From: JACMLD01 sp038229695
Lineage (GTDB): Bacteria > Bacteroidota > Bacteroidia > Chitinophagales > Chitinophagaceae
Direction of reading: 5' to 3'
NCBI GenBank assembly: GCA_038229695.1
Contig: JBBROE010000158.1
Span: forward strand, 1 to 7,401
Length of the DNA: 7,401 bases
In this document: in pieces, positions 1 to 7,401 of the stretch
How positions within the stretch are numbered: the stretch's first letter is position 1
How the letters are laid out: every line of letters starts with the position of its first letter
Program-made: the position numbers and the translations under genes
The notes under the pieces: model-generated
Told to the model about the DNA's origin: nothing
What the model saw: only the letters and a program-made list of their open reading frames with translations
Database searches by the model: none

Positions 1-2013
1 ACCGCCGAAGTTTTCTTTTAGCACGGCCGCGGGTGATTTCAGCGGCCAGCTCCAACTGCATATTTCCTTTTTCAGTTTATCCCTCGCAGTAAGCATCAAT
101 ACATCCCCATTCCTAAATCCACGTGGCAGGTGCAGGTTGAGGAATCCTTTTTCGCCAGGTTCGAGGTGGGGGGCCGGCGCCGTTCCTGCCGCCAGCAAAC
201 GCCTGTTAACCCTGCCATCGGCTGTGGGCAATTGCATGACCTTCCATTCGAAAGAACACTGGTCAAAACTGCTGTACAGGTACCGGTTTTCCACGGGCAG
301 TCTCCCGGAAAAACTGTCGGCCAGGGGTTGATGGGCGAGGTATACGGGTGACCACAATTCCTTAATTGTATAATAGCTCGCCTCTTTTTCGCGGTGGGGC
401 CCAAGTATTCCGTCGGGAGCATGGTTTCCATCGGTATCGATACTATCCCGCTTATCGCGCCTCACAATGCCCTCGTCGTGAAATGCCCACAGGAACCCTC
501 CTGCCCCGCGCGGATGCCGGACCATCAGGTTCCAGAAATCTTCCAGTCCGGCCCCCAGGCCGCCATCATATAACCCGTGCATAAATTCAGTAGGAAAAAA
601 AACTTCCTCGCCGTAGAGCGCGGAATTGACGACGTAATTGTAATCCGGGTAGTGTTTCGTGTCCGTTCCATTAAACTTTTCCCAGGGATGAATTACCAGG
701 CGGTGCTGCGGATCGTACAAGGCATAGTCCCCATCCAGGGCGCGGTTCCATCCTCCCTCATTTCCATTATCCCAGATCACTACGCTGGGATGATTAACAT
801 CCCGAACGACCAGCTCTTTCAGCAATTTTCTGCCGGCGACTGTATCATAGGCGGCCTGCCAGCCTGTAAGTTCATCCAGTACAAAAAGCCCGAGTGAATC
901 ACAGGTTTCCAAAAAATGCTCGTCAGGCGGGTAATGCGACATACGGACCGCATTCATATTCATTTCCTTCATCAGTTTAACATCCATCAGGCTGATATCC
1001 CGGCTCAGTGCGCGACCGGATTCGGGCCATTCGCTGTGCCGGCAGACTCCTTTGAATAGTACCTTTTTACCATTTACATAAAACCCGTCATTCAACCGCA
1101 GGACGGCCGTCCGAAAGCCGAATTTTTTTACCATGCTATGCGTGATGCCGGCTTTATTTTTTATGGACACGTTTACCTGGTACAGGTTGGGTGATTCCGG
1201 GTTCCATAACCTTGGCTGCCTGATCTGTTGTTCCAGCTTATACGGCTCCAGGCTCTCCTTTACGGTCATTCGGGTGGCCGGGCCGGCGGGTCTTCCGTTT
1301 AACGATTCTACCCGCGCGCTGATAATATCGCCGGGATGGCTGTTACCGGTAAATATATCGATGTGAAATGTGCCGTCAGCTTTGGCATCAATCGCAACAC
1401 GGCTGATAAAAGTTTCCGGCACAATTTCAAGGTATACGGGCCGGTAGATGCCGCCGAGCGTCCAGAAATCGCCATTGCGTTCGGCACGGTTTACAGAGGC
1501 CTCCGCTGACATTTTATTCACCGTCACCTCCAGTTCGTTGGAAGCAGCGGCTCGCAGCAGGTCCGTGATATCGTATTTGAATTCCGTGAATCCGCCCTGG
1601 TGAACCGGGCCTGCCGATACACCATTGATTTTTACATCGGTATCGGTCATCGACCCTTTAAAGACGATAAAAATCTTTTTATGCACCCAACCCGGGTTGG
1701 CATTGAAACTGTATTTGTAGATACCCTGCTCATCGGTTTTCACTTTATCGTGCCCGTAGCTATACCCGCCGAAACCCTGCTGTTCCCAGTTGGATGGAAC
1801 GGCGATGGTGGTCCACTTGCCGCTATTCATGCCTTTCGAGCAGTAAAACTGCCAGGGCACGGTATGATCTTTATCTGTGCCGGACAAGTAGTGAATGAGG
1901 GTTGCCTGCGACAACGCTTTTTCGGGCAGGGCGATGCTGAAAAGTACAGCGGGCAGAAACCACCTGCAAAAAGCAATTACCAGTATGCGCATACAATAAC
2001 TTTTTTCACCCAT
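1..2013 (-). CDS. Exported LacZ-like glycoside hydrolase family 2 protein (3' end outside window)
   Basis: Likely exo-acting beta-glycosidase, probably a beta-galactosidase. The frame is open from ATG at 2013 to the window edge, giving 671 residues with no stop. Residues 8-36 form a signal peptide (hydrophobic core, then ALSQ-A). The jelly-roll sugar-binding domain is about 45-200 (VPSNWE, GGIYRPVYLE), the Ig-like domain about 200-305 and the TIM barrel about 306-560. Visible barrel motifs are RMSHYP (357-362), IWDNGNEGG with acid/base E419, PTEFMHG with nucleophile E476, and GGFLWAF. Residues 555-660 resemble the LacZ DUF4981 domain, so a C-terminal Bgal_small_N-type domain could follow beyond the edge. 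By eye the LacZ ANIETH magnesium loop is replaced by LTGWQ. It starts 11 nt after the GH9 stop, so they are co-transcribed. An in-frame ATG at 1992 (MRILVIAF) gives a cleaner signal peptide and has an A-rich leader; it is an equally plausible start. The family is secure; the substrate is inferred. Confidence 0.92.
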   Translation of the reverse strand, partial: MGEKSYCMRILVIAFCRWFLPAVLFSIALPEKALSQATLIHYLSGTDKDHTVPWQFYCSKGMNSGKWTTIAVPSNWEQQGFGGYSYGHDKVKTDEQGIYKYSFNANPGWVHKKIFIVFKGSMTDTDVKINGVSAGPVHQGGFTEFKYDITDLLRAAASNELEVTVNKMSAEASVNRAERNGDFWTLGGIYRPVYLEIVPETFISRVAIDAKADGTFHIDIFTGNSHPGDIISARVESLNGRPAGPATRMTVKESLEPYKLEQQIRQPRLWNPESPNLYQVNVSIKNKAGITHSMVKKFGFRTAVLRLNDGFYVNGKKVLFKGVCRHSEWPESGRALSRDISLMDVKLMKEMNMNAVRMSHYPPDEHFLETCDSLGLFVLDELTGWQAAYDTVAGRKLLKELVVRDVNHPSVVIWDNGNEGGWNRALDGDYALYDPQHRLVIHPWEKFNGTDTKHYPDYNYVVNSALYGEEVFFPTEFMHGLYDGGLGAGLEDFWNLMVRHPRGAGGFLWAFHDEGIVRRDKRDSIDTDGNHAPDGILGPHREKEASYYTIKELWSPVYLAHQPLADSFSGRLPVENRYLYSSFDQCSFEWKVMQLPTADGRVNRRLLAAGTAPAPHLEPGEKGFLNLHLPRGFRNGDVLMLTARDKLKKEICSWSWPLKSPAAVLKENFGG

Positions 2014-2024
2014 GATTGCAAGTG

Positions 2025-3782
2025 TTAATGTTTGTCGTACGGTATGCTGTACCGCATTGCCTCTATGGCATTGGCCAGGTATACCAGCGGCGCATTCCAG
2101 TTAATGGCTATTTCATTTGACGCATAGGCCGGGCTGCTGTCGAGATAGGCGGTCTCGGGTTCGGTAAATCTATAAATACTTTTGTCCTGCCTCCCGGGGT
2201 TCGGGCCACCTGCCAGCAGTCCGGGAACGGGATCCTCAATCCCATCGGCCACGGAAGGACGGTGGTGCGGGTGCAGGGTGGATCGGGTGCCTGTACCCGT
2301 TACAAAACAATAGCCTGTCGCATTTCTTCCCAGCAGGTAATCCAGGTTACCCAGGGCGGCGTCCATGTATTTCTTATTATGCGAAAGCAGCCATGCATTT
2401 ACTAATGCAACGCCCTGGTTGGCGGCGGTGGAGTTGCTGCCCCAGGTAAAATCACGGGGGCTACGACCCATTACGGTATGGAAGGCACTGCTTTCCTGCC
2501 CGGCGGTTAAACTGTCTGCAAAGACCAGTAACCGATGCTCCAACAACTTCACTGCCTCCTGCATATCCGCCGGCACTACTTCCCGGTTTCTTACCAGCGA
2601 ATAGACCGCCAGCATGTTTACATTGTTCCAGGAAGGAATGGACAGGGATTGACTGACATGCCGAAGAATGGTATCCCTATACCTGGGCGCATGATTGAAC
2701 AGGAACAACTCGGTGGCTGCCCAATACCACTCGTCGTCGAAATGACGATCGCCATAGCCACCCGTGGTGATTTTAGGCGTGAATTTCCTATTTATTTCGT
2801 CCTGGTTATATTCTTGCGCGGGATGCTGCACGGCCCAGTCCCATGCCCTTTCCGCTGCGCGCCGGCAACTGTCTGCCAGCCCGGGCAATTGCCTGTCCAT
2901 TTTCCGGGCTATGCGTGCACACTGCGCCATGACCGCTGCAAAATCCAGGGTTGCCGCTGTTCCTTTCTGGACAACAAACCTGGGCAGTTTGGTAACGTCC
3001 GGCATCACCATTCCGTCGAATGCTGCATTTGTACACTTGTTATAGACACCCCCATCGCCCGGATCCTGCATAGACATCATCCAGCGCAGGTTGTACAGCA
3101 CCTCGTTGATGATATCGGGCACCTTGTCCGCACTCTCCGGGATATTGGTCCGGAGTGTATCAAAGTAATGGCTGAAATCTTCAAAGGCAGATAATAGTGT
3201 ACCGGTACTGATACCGGAATTGACCACGTATTTATTGTAGTCACCGGCATCGTACCATCCCCCCGGAGTAGGAATGACTGTACCTTCGGGCCGTTTATTA
3301 TCTGCCGCCGATCCATGTACGATGACAGCATTGTCCGGGTGACCTGCAGCCCTGGCCCACTTACCGGCATACTGTTTCTCCAGCGGCATGCCCGAACGGA
3401 TATAATAAAACCCTTTTAGAGACGACAACGCTACGCTATGCAACACTTCCGGGTTTATGCTGAAGGTATAGGACGATGGAAAACCGGCTATTGCTATCCG
3501 GTAGTTACCCGCTGTGTGGAAGGTTGAAAAGTCTATCACCCTAGTCTTTGCAGAAGAATTCAGGGACTGTTTTTCAGGACCGAGCTGCCCCGAAAAAACA
3601 GTATCCGTGCGGGAGGCCGTGACGATAAAGAATTTTTGTTCCGGCGCAGCAGCTGCCAGCACGGCTATTTTTGGCGCCATCGGATAAAAACCAAGCTGGT
3701 TCAGCCGGATGGCATTGGCGGAGTCCTGGCCGAAAGACGACAGGGTATGAAAAATTGCCGTGAACAAAAATATCTTTCTCAT
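2025..3782 (-). CDS. Exported glycoside hydrolase family 9 protein (endoglucanase type)
   Basis: Inverting beta-1,4-glucanase type enzyme, expected to cut the backbone of cellulose-like glucans, mixed-linkage glucan or xyloglucan. It is complete at 585 residues. The signal peptide is residues 1-18 (cut before Q19), with no lipobox Cys. A CelD_N-type Ig-like domain covers about 24-110 and opens with LNQLGFYPMAPKIAVL. The (alpha/alpha)6 barrel covers about 115-580. Catalytic motifs are GGWYDAGDYNKYV (D178 and D181, base side), HHRPS (506-510) and the C-terminal signature ASNEIAINWNAPL with acid E557. DYLLGRNATGY (481-491) and STAANQG (451-457) also fit the family. The usual GVYHK motif reads GVYNK (245-249). 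The start at 3782 follows an A-rich leader (TATAAAAAAGTGTA) without a clear Shine-Dalgarno. It lies 34 nt after the upstream GH2 and 11 nt before the downstream GH2. No CBM, dockerin or T9SS tail is seen. The family is near certain; the substrate is inferred. Confidence 0.95.
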   Translation of the reverse strand: MRKIFLFTAIFHTLSSFGQDSANAIRLNQLGFYPMAPKIAVLAAAAPEQKFFIVTASRTDTVFSGQLGPEKQSLNSSAKTRVIDFSTFHTAGNYRIAIAGFPSSYTFSINPEVLHSVALSSLKGFYYIRSGMPLEKQYAGKWARAAGHPDNAVIVHGSAADNKRPEGTVIPTPGGWYDAGDYNKYVVNSGISTGTLLSAFEDFSHYFDTLRTNIPESADKVPDIINEVLYNLRWMMSMQDPGDGGVYNKCTNAAFDGMVMPDVTKLPRFVVQKGTAATLDFAAVMAQCARIARKMDRQLPGLADSCRRAAERAWDWAVQHPAQEYNQDEINRKFTPKITTGGYGDRHFDDEWYWAATELFLFNHAPRYRDTILRHVSQSLSIPSWNNVNMLAVYSLVRNREVVPADMQEAVKLLEHRLLVFADSLTAGQESSAFHTVMGRSPRDFTWGSNSTAANQGVALVNAWLLSHNKKYMDAALGNLDYLLGRNATGYCFVTGTGTRSTLHPHHRPSVADGIEDPVPGLLAGGPNPGRQDKSIYRFTEPETAYLDSSPAYASNEIAINWNAPLVYLANAIEAMRYSIPYDKH

Positions 3783-3816
3783 TACACTTTTTTATAGATG
3801 AGCTACCGACTCAAAT

Positions 3817-6267
3817 TTACCTGGCTGTTATCGTAAGGACTGCTGGTTTTAACCCCGGGGCACTGGCCGACACCACGATGTCGCCTGCAAGCCCGTTGCT
3901 TTGGATTACGGCGAGACAAAGCCCGTTGAAAGCCTTGCGGGAAAGCGACTGGAACGATTCCATGCTCGTGGGATTGCCATTGTCAGTACCTGCGATAAAC
4001 CCCTTTCCTTTGACGCTGAAGGTTACCTCGTCCGCCGCGTAGGGCACAAGATTACCGGCCCCATCGATGATTTTTACACTCACAAAGGAAAGATCCGTTC
4101 CATCGGGATGAATATGATTTCGATCTGCCGTCAGCTGGATACCCGACGGCAAGCCGGCTGTTTGAATAACTTTTTCGAGTACGGTTTTACCATTTTTTCG
4201 CGAGACTGCTTTGAGGGTACCCGGAGCAAACTTTACGCGCCACATCACGTGCATGGCGTCATTGTCTTTGTTTCGTTTCCCGAGCGACTGGCCATTGAGA
4301 AAAAGTTCTACTTCATCCGCCTGGTTATAATAGCCCCATACATCCACCGTTTCACCGGCGGACCAGTTCCAATGAGGGAAAATATACAATACCGGCTTTG
4401 CCGTGAATAAACTCTGGTACAGGTAATACACGTCTTTCGGGAAACCTGCCAGGTCAACAATCCCGAAATAGGAGCTGCGGGCCGGCCAGGGATAAGGCGT
4501 GGGTTCGCCGAGGTAATCGAAACCAGTCCATATAAACATGCCGCTGGCCAAATCATATTTCATCAGCTCCTTCAGGGTTTCTTCATGGGTGGATCCCCAT
4601 GGTGCGGAACAGTTGTCGTACGCTGAACAGGTAAGATCAGGATTGCCTTTGTCGAATGGCTTGTCCCAACGCTCCGGCCAGCGTCGGATACTGTCGGAAG
4701 GCATATCATAATGTCCCCGCGTCATCAATGCAGAAACTGTTTCTGTGGCAATAAATTTTTGACCGGGGAATTTGACGGGAAAGGATTGATAGTCCTGGTG
4801 GTGATAGTTAAACCCAACAAGGTCCAGTACACCGGATTTATAAATGGCATTAGCGGGTCTTGGATCGTTTAGGGCAGCAGTGATGGGTCTTGAACTATCG
4901 AGTGACCTGACGATTGCTGCCAGCTCTCTTGCGATTACGCTGCCCGACGTATCCATTCCGTCTTTTCCTGACCATTGCTCCGGTATTTCGTTTCCGATAC
5001 TCCAGATAAAGACAGACGGGTGATTCCTGTCGCGGAGCACCTGGTCTTCCATGTCGCGCCGGTGCCATGCGTCCCAGTTCAGGTGATAATCAAATTTATT
5101 CTTGGGCTTTTTCCACATGTCGAACGCCTCATCCATTACGATGAAGCCCATGCGATCACATAGTTCGAGGAGTTCGGGTGCGGGCGGGTTGTGGGACGTC
5201 CTGATGCCGTTACAGCCCATTCTCTTTAATATTTCAAGTTGCCGCTCGAGCGCCCTGCGGTTGACGGCGGCGCCGAGACATCCCAAATCATGATGATCGC
5301 AAACCCCGATAATTTTCATCCGCTTTCCATTGAGTGAAAAACCGGTGGCGGCATCGAAATCAAAATAACGGATACCGAAGCGCGTGCTGTATTCATCGGC
5401 GAGTTTGGTACCGACGAACAGCTGCGTCACAGCATTGTACAGGTATGGATGGTCGACAGACCACAGCCTGGGAAGCGCGATGGTAAATTCCTGTTGCGTA
5501 CTGGCGACAGCTTTGCCGCCGGCGCGAATGATGGTGGTAACAGACCGCAATGCTTTTCGCATTTCATCGTAGACGGTAGTTTTTACGGTTATGTTGGTTG
5601 TCTCATCCCCACTGTTGGCAGCCTTTGCCGTCAGTACTACGCGGGCTGATTGCTCATCGACTACAGGGGTTGTAACGGAGACGCCCCAGTGATCAATGTG
5701 TACGGGATTGAGAGTTTCGAGCCAGACATTCCGGTAGATGCCCGAACCGCTGTACCACCGGGAGTTTGGCTGCTGGCTGTTATCAACCTTTACGGCGATA
5801 ACATTAACGGCTTTGCCATAATTTAAATACGGGGTAAGATCATATTGGAATGAAATAAAACCATTTGGCCGGAGGCCGAGCGAATGCCCATTGATAAACA
5901 CTTCGCTGTTGCAGTAAACCCCGTCGAAATCAATGAAGACCTGTTTTCCCCGGGAGGCAGCCGGCACGCTGAAAATTTTCCGGTACCAGCCCAGTCCCCC
6001 GCGAAGCGCTCCTCCCCCCGTTCCTGTTGGACTGGTCGAATCAAACGGCAGGGCAATGCTCCAGTCGTGTGGCAACTGAACGGCTCTCCATCCGCTGTCA
6101 TTAAAATCTTTTTGGGGTGCATCGGGTGCATCGCCCAAATAGAATTTCCATTCACTATTGAAGCCGACTTGTCGTTCCGGCATGGACTGGCCCCGGCTGT
6201 ATGAAGTGTTCAGTAAGAAGAAAGCAGCCAGGACAACGAACAGGGGAAATTTTTTCATACCATCCAT
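3817..6267 (-). CDS. Exported glycoside hydrolase family 2 protein with DUF4982-type C-terminus (beta-galactosidase type)
   Basis: Retaining exo-beta-glycosidase, most likely a beta-galactosidase, complete at 816 residues. The signal peptide is residues 4-27 (MKKFPLF, hydrophobic core, cut near SRGQ). The sugar-binding domain is about 33-190 (LPHDWS 65-70, SGSGIYRNVWLE 173-184), the Ig-like domain about 190-300 and the TIM barrel about 305-625. Barrel motifs are GVCDHHDLG (321-329), GIRTSHNPP (354-362), MDEAFDMW (378-385), IWSIGNE with acid/base E427, IATETVSA with nucleophile E509, and GMFIWTGFDYLGEPTPYPWP (576-595). A DUF4982-like Ig domain follows at about 638-700 (VDVWGYYNQADEVELFLNG). 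A last Ig-like domain, of the GH2 C-terminal domain 5 type, is at about 709-815. This layout is typical of Bacteroidota polysaccharide-locus GH2 enzymes. The start could be ATG at 6267 or, three codons on, at 6258; the latter gives the more usual signal peptide. It lies 109 nt after the propeller gene and 34 nt before GH9. The exact sugar specificity (galactose or another) is not settled. Confidence 0.95.
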   Translation of the reverse strand: MDGMKKFPLFVVLAAFFLLNTSYSRGQSMPERQVGFNSEWKFYLGDAPDAPQKDFNDSGWRAVQLPHDWSIALPFDSTSPTGTGGGALRGGLGWYRKIFSVPAASRGKQVFIDFDGVYCNSEVFINGHSLGLRPNGFISFQYDLTPYLNYGKAVNVIAVKVDNSQQPNSRWYSGSGIYRNVWLETLNPVHIDHWGVSVTTPVVDEQSARVVLTAKAANSGDETTNITVKTTVYDEMRKALRSVTTIIRAGGKAVASTQQEFTIALPRLWSVDHPYLYNAVTQLFVGTKLADEYSTRFGIRYFDFDAATGFSLNGKRMKIIGVCDHHDLGCLGAAVNRRALERQLEILKRMGCNGIRTSHNPPAPELLELCDRMGFIVMDEAFDMWKKPKNKFDYHLNWDAWHRRDMEDQVLRDRNHPSVFIWSIGNEIPEQWSGKDGMDTSGSVIARELAAIVRSLDSSRPITAALNDPRPANAIYKSGVLDLVGFNYHHQDYQSFPVKFPGQKFIATETVSALMTRGHYDMPSDSIRRWPERWDKPFDKGNPDLTCSAYDNCSAPWGSTHEETLKELMKYDLASGMFIWTGFDYLGEPTPYPWPARSSYFGIVDLAGFPKDVYYLYQSLFTAKPVLYIFPHWNWSAGETVDVWGYYNQADEVELFLNGQSLGKRNKDNDAMHVMWRVKFAPGTLKAVSRKNGKTVLEKVIQTAGLPSGIQLTADRNHIHPDGTDLSFVSVKIIDGAGNLVPYAADEVTFSVKGKGFIAGTDNGNPTSMESFQSLSRKAFNGLCLAVIQSNGLAGDIVVSASAPGLKPAVLTITAR

Positions 6268-6376
6268 TTATAGTGAATTCAAATTTGTTCCGGGCGGAGC
6301 ACGGCGACTGTCACCCATGAAACCGAATTCCGAAACCGGCTGACCGGTGGTAAAAGTAGATAAGTGAGGGCGGTTC
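6268..6376 (-). other. 109-nt intergenic spacer upstream of the GH2-GH9-GH2 run
   Basis: This is the longest gap in the window and the natural place for an internal promoter or mRNA processing site. On the minus strand it holds a TACTTTTA sequence (plus positions 6351-6358), close to the Bacteroidota -7 consensus TAnnTTTG, but no well-spaced TTTG -33 box was found. It also holds a short ACCGG/CCGGT hairpin (6335-6348) with no T tract, so there is no convincing terminator. Whether the glycosidases are read through from the propeller gene or have their own promoter cannot be decided here. Confidence 0.3.
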
Positions 6377-7401
6377 TCATCGAAATTTATAGAAAAGTAA
6401 AGGACCATTATTTTGCGCCACTACCATTGCTTTTTTTGCGCCCGGCAGTCTGATAGCCTTTATATCCCTTATCTCACCGGGGGCTCGGAAACCAGACTGC
6501 AAGGGGCTTAGCGCGGTAAAGCGATTTCCGTTATTAAGAAGCGTTGTACCGTTACCGGCATCATACCGGCCTTCATAGGGCAGCACACCGTAAAAATTTC
6601 CGGCAGACAGCACATCTGTTTTTCCGTCGCTGTTAAAATCTCCGGCGAGAAAAGCAAAGATCGGGGACCATTGCGCCGGGAAAGGTAATTTGGTCATGGC
6701 AAAAGATTCTCCTTTCACGTTCACCAGAGCAACCGAAGATAAAACTGCTGCCTGTAAGGGATGCGCGTGTTTTATCTGGTCACCAAAAATTTCATCCATT
6801 GTTTTCCCCGCCATGGCAGCATAGGTGGAATACTTTTTTCGCAGCAGTGCCGGCAATTGCTTTTCGAGTTCTTCCTTGGGGAGGAAAGGGTAATATTGAC
6901 AGTTTTTTACCACCGCCAGCAATTGGTCAGGAGATGCATTATGATCTACATCTTCATCATAGAGCAGGAGCGGAAAGCTGGTACTGGCAGTCAGCTTCGA
7001 ATTCTCGCCCCAGTTCCCCGCCAATATATCCGGCCAGCCGTCATTGTTAATATCAGTAACAAGCAGGGTGCTCCACAGACCCGTGGCCTGCCCCAGGCCA
7101 AAAATGCTTGTCCGGTTAACCAGTTTTCCGTGTTCATTAATAAAGATGGTGATTGGCATCCATTCACCGGCGATAACCAGGTCGGGCCTCCCATCGCGGT
7201 TAATATCAGTCCAGGCAGCACCGGTAACCATACCCACTTTGCCCAATCCCTGGGCAATGGCATCCGGGGCAATGGTAAAGTGTGCATGCCCGTCGTTGAT
7301 CAGTAAATAGGAAGGGGGCATCAACCCATAATGCGCGGCCACCACCCTTCCGCCCAGGAATAAATCCAGGTCTCCGTCGTGATCAACATCGGCGGCAGTT
7401 A
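6377..7401 (-). CDS. FG-GAP/VCBS repeat beta-propeller protein, C-terminal part (5' end outside window)
   Basis: C-terminal 340 residues of a larger exported-type protein; the frame is already open at the right edge (first full codon at 7399), so the true start is outside. Residue numbers are for the visible part. It contains repeated calcium-binding loops of FG-GAP/VCBS propeller blades: DVDHDGDLD (4-12), DINRDGRPD (65-73), DINNDGWPD (116-124), a degenerate DVDHNASPD (150-158) and DFNSDGKTD (254-262). Blade-ending motifs LFLGGR, LVIAGEW, ILAGNWG and VLSAGNF follow them. A non-repeat, probably helical segment at about 165-215 (FLPKEELEKQLPALL, KTMDEIFGDQ) interrupts the blades. The protein ends in LLFYKFR and no T9SS sorting tail is seen. 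Proteins of this kind in Bacteroidota often carry an ASPIC/UnbV domain and sit beside SusC/SusD genes, but neither is visible. It is not an enzyme by any motif seen; a surface, binding or scaffold role is inference. It precedes the glycosidases on the same strand by 109 nt. Confidence 0.88.
   Translation of the reverse strand, partial: TAADVDHDGDLDLFLGGRVVAAHYGLMPPSYLLINDGHAHFTIAPDAIAQGLGKVGMVTGAAWTDINRDGRPDLVIAGEWMPITIFINEHGKLVNRTSIFGLGQATGLWSTLLVTDINNDGWPDILAGNWGENSKLTASTSFPLLLYDEDVDHNASPDQLLAVVKNCQYYPFLPKEELEKQLPALLRKKYSTYAAMAGKTMDEIFGDQIKHAHPLQAAVLSSVALVNVKGESFAMTKLPFPAQWSPIFAFLAGDFNSDGKTDVLSAGNFYGVLPYEGRYDAGNGTTLLNNGNRFTALSPLQSGFRAPGEIRDIKAIRLPGAKKAMVVAQNNGPLLFYKFR

Noticed and set aside
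96..431. 111-codon minus-strand open frame
   Set aside because: Overlaps the LacZ-like GH2 in another frame; the GH2 frame is unbroken through this stretch.
1..2013. Possible frameshift or broken gene at the left end
   Set aside because: Codon-by-codon reading gives 671 uninterrupted residues with GH2 domains in the right order; the gene is merely cut by the window edge.
1600..2028. 142-codon plus-strand open frame
   Set aside because: Antisense to the LacZ-like GH2 and its signal peptide; no domain and no credible start region.
2535..3194. 219-codon plus-strand open frame
   Set aside because: It lies wholly antisense to the GH9 gene, which has intact catalytic motifs; the frame's protein is Cys/His/Pro-rich with no recognisable domain.
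3901..4410. 169-codon plus-strand open frame
   Set aside because: Shadow of the C-terminal Ig domains of the 816-residue GH2 on the other strand.
6335..6348. ACCGG/CCGGT hairpin as a terminator for the propeller gene
   Set aside because: Only a 5-bp stem with no T tract after it on the minus strand; too weak to call.
6351..6358. TACTTTTA as a Bacteroidota -7 promoter box
   Set aside because: One mismatch to TAnnTTTG, and no TTTG element at the expected spacing upstream; kept only as a note in the spacer entry.
6761..7306. 181-codon plus-strand open frame
   Set aside because: Shadow of the FG-GAP protein, whose calcium-loop repeats clearly fix the coding strand and frame.

Overview
The window looks like part of a carbohydrate-utilisation locus from a Bacteroidota bacterium, probably Chitinophagaceae-like. 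The signs are exported glycoside hydrolases with signal peptides followed by a Gln near the predicted cut, weak or absent Shine-Dalgarno sequences with A-rich leaders, a large FG-GAP/VCBS protein of the kind common in that group, and intermediate GC content (estimated by eye). The family assignment is inference; there is no rRNA or marker gene.

All four genes lie on the minus strand, so transcription runs from right to left. In that order they are: (1) 7401-6377, the C-terminal 340 residues of an FG-GAP/VCBS beta-propeller protein whose 5' part lies outside the window; (2) 6267-3817, a complete 816-residue family 2 glycoside hydrolase with a DUF4982-type C-terminal region; (3) 3782-2025, a complete 585-residue family 9 glycoside hydrolase (endoglucanase type) with an N-terminal Ig-like domain; (4) 2013-1, the first 671 residues of a second family 2 enzyme, LacZ-like in layout, which runs off the left edge. 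The gaps are 109, 34 and 11 nt. Genes 2 to 4 are therefore very likely one transcript, and gene 1 may be its upstream member.

A GH9 cleaves beta-1,4-glucan backbones and GH2 enzymes remove terminal beta-linked sugars, most often galactose. Together they suggest attack on a galactose-decorated beta-glucan such as xyloglucan. This is inference: no SusC/SusD pair, GH31 xylosidase, GH5 or GH43 is visible, and they would have to lie outside the window. All three enzymes appear to be exported, and no T9SS C-terminal sorting domain is seen in the two complete ones.

No RNA genes, insertion sequences, CRISPR arrays, long repeats or convincing terminators were found. All plus-strand open frames are shadows of the minus-strand genes. 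I see no clear evidence of a new kind of system; the more interesting points are the GH2-GH9-GH2 combination, changes in the active-site loop of the LacZ-like enzyme, and the helical insert in the propeller protein.
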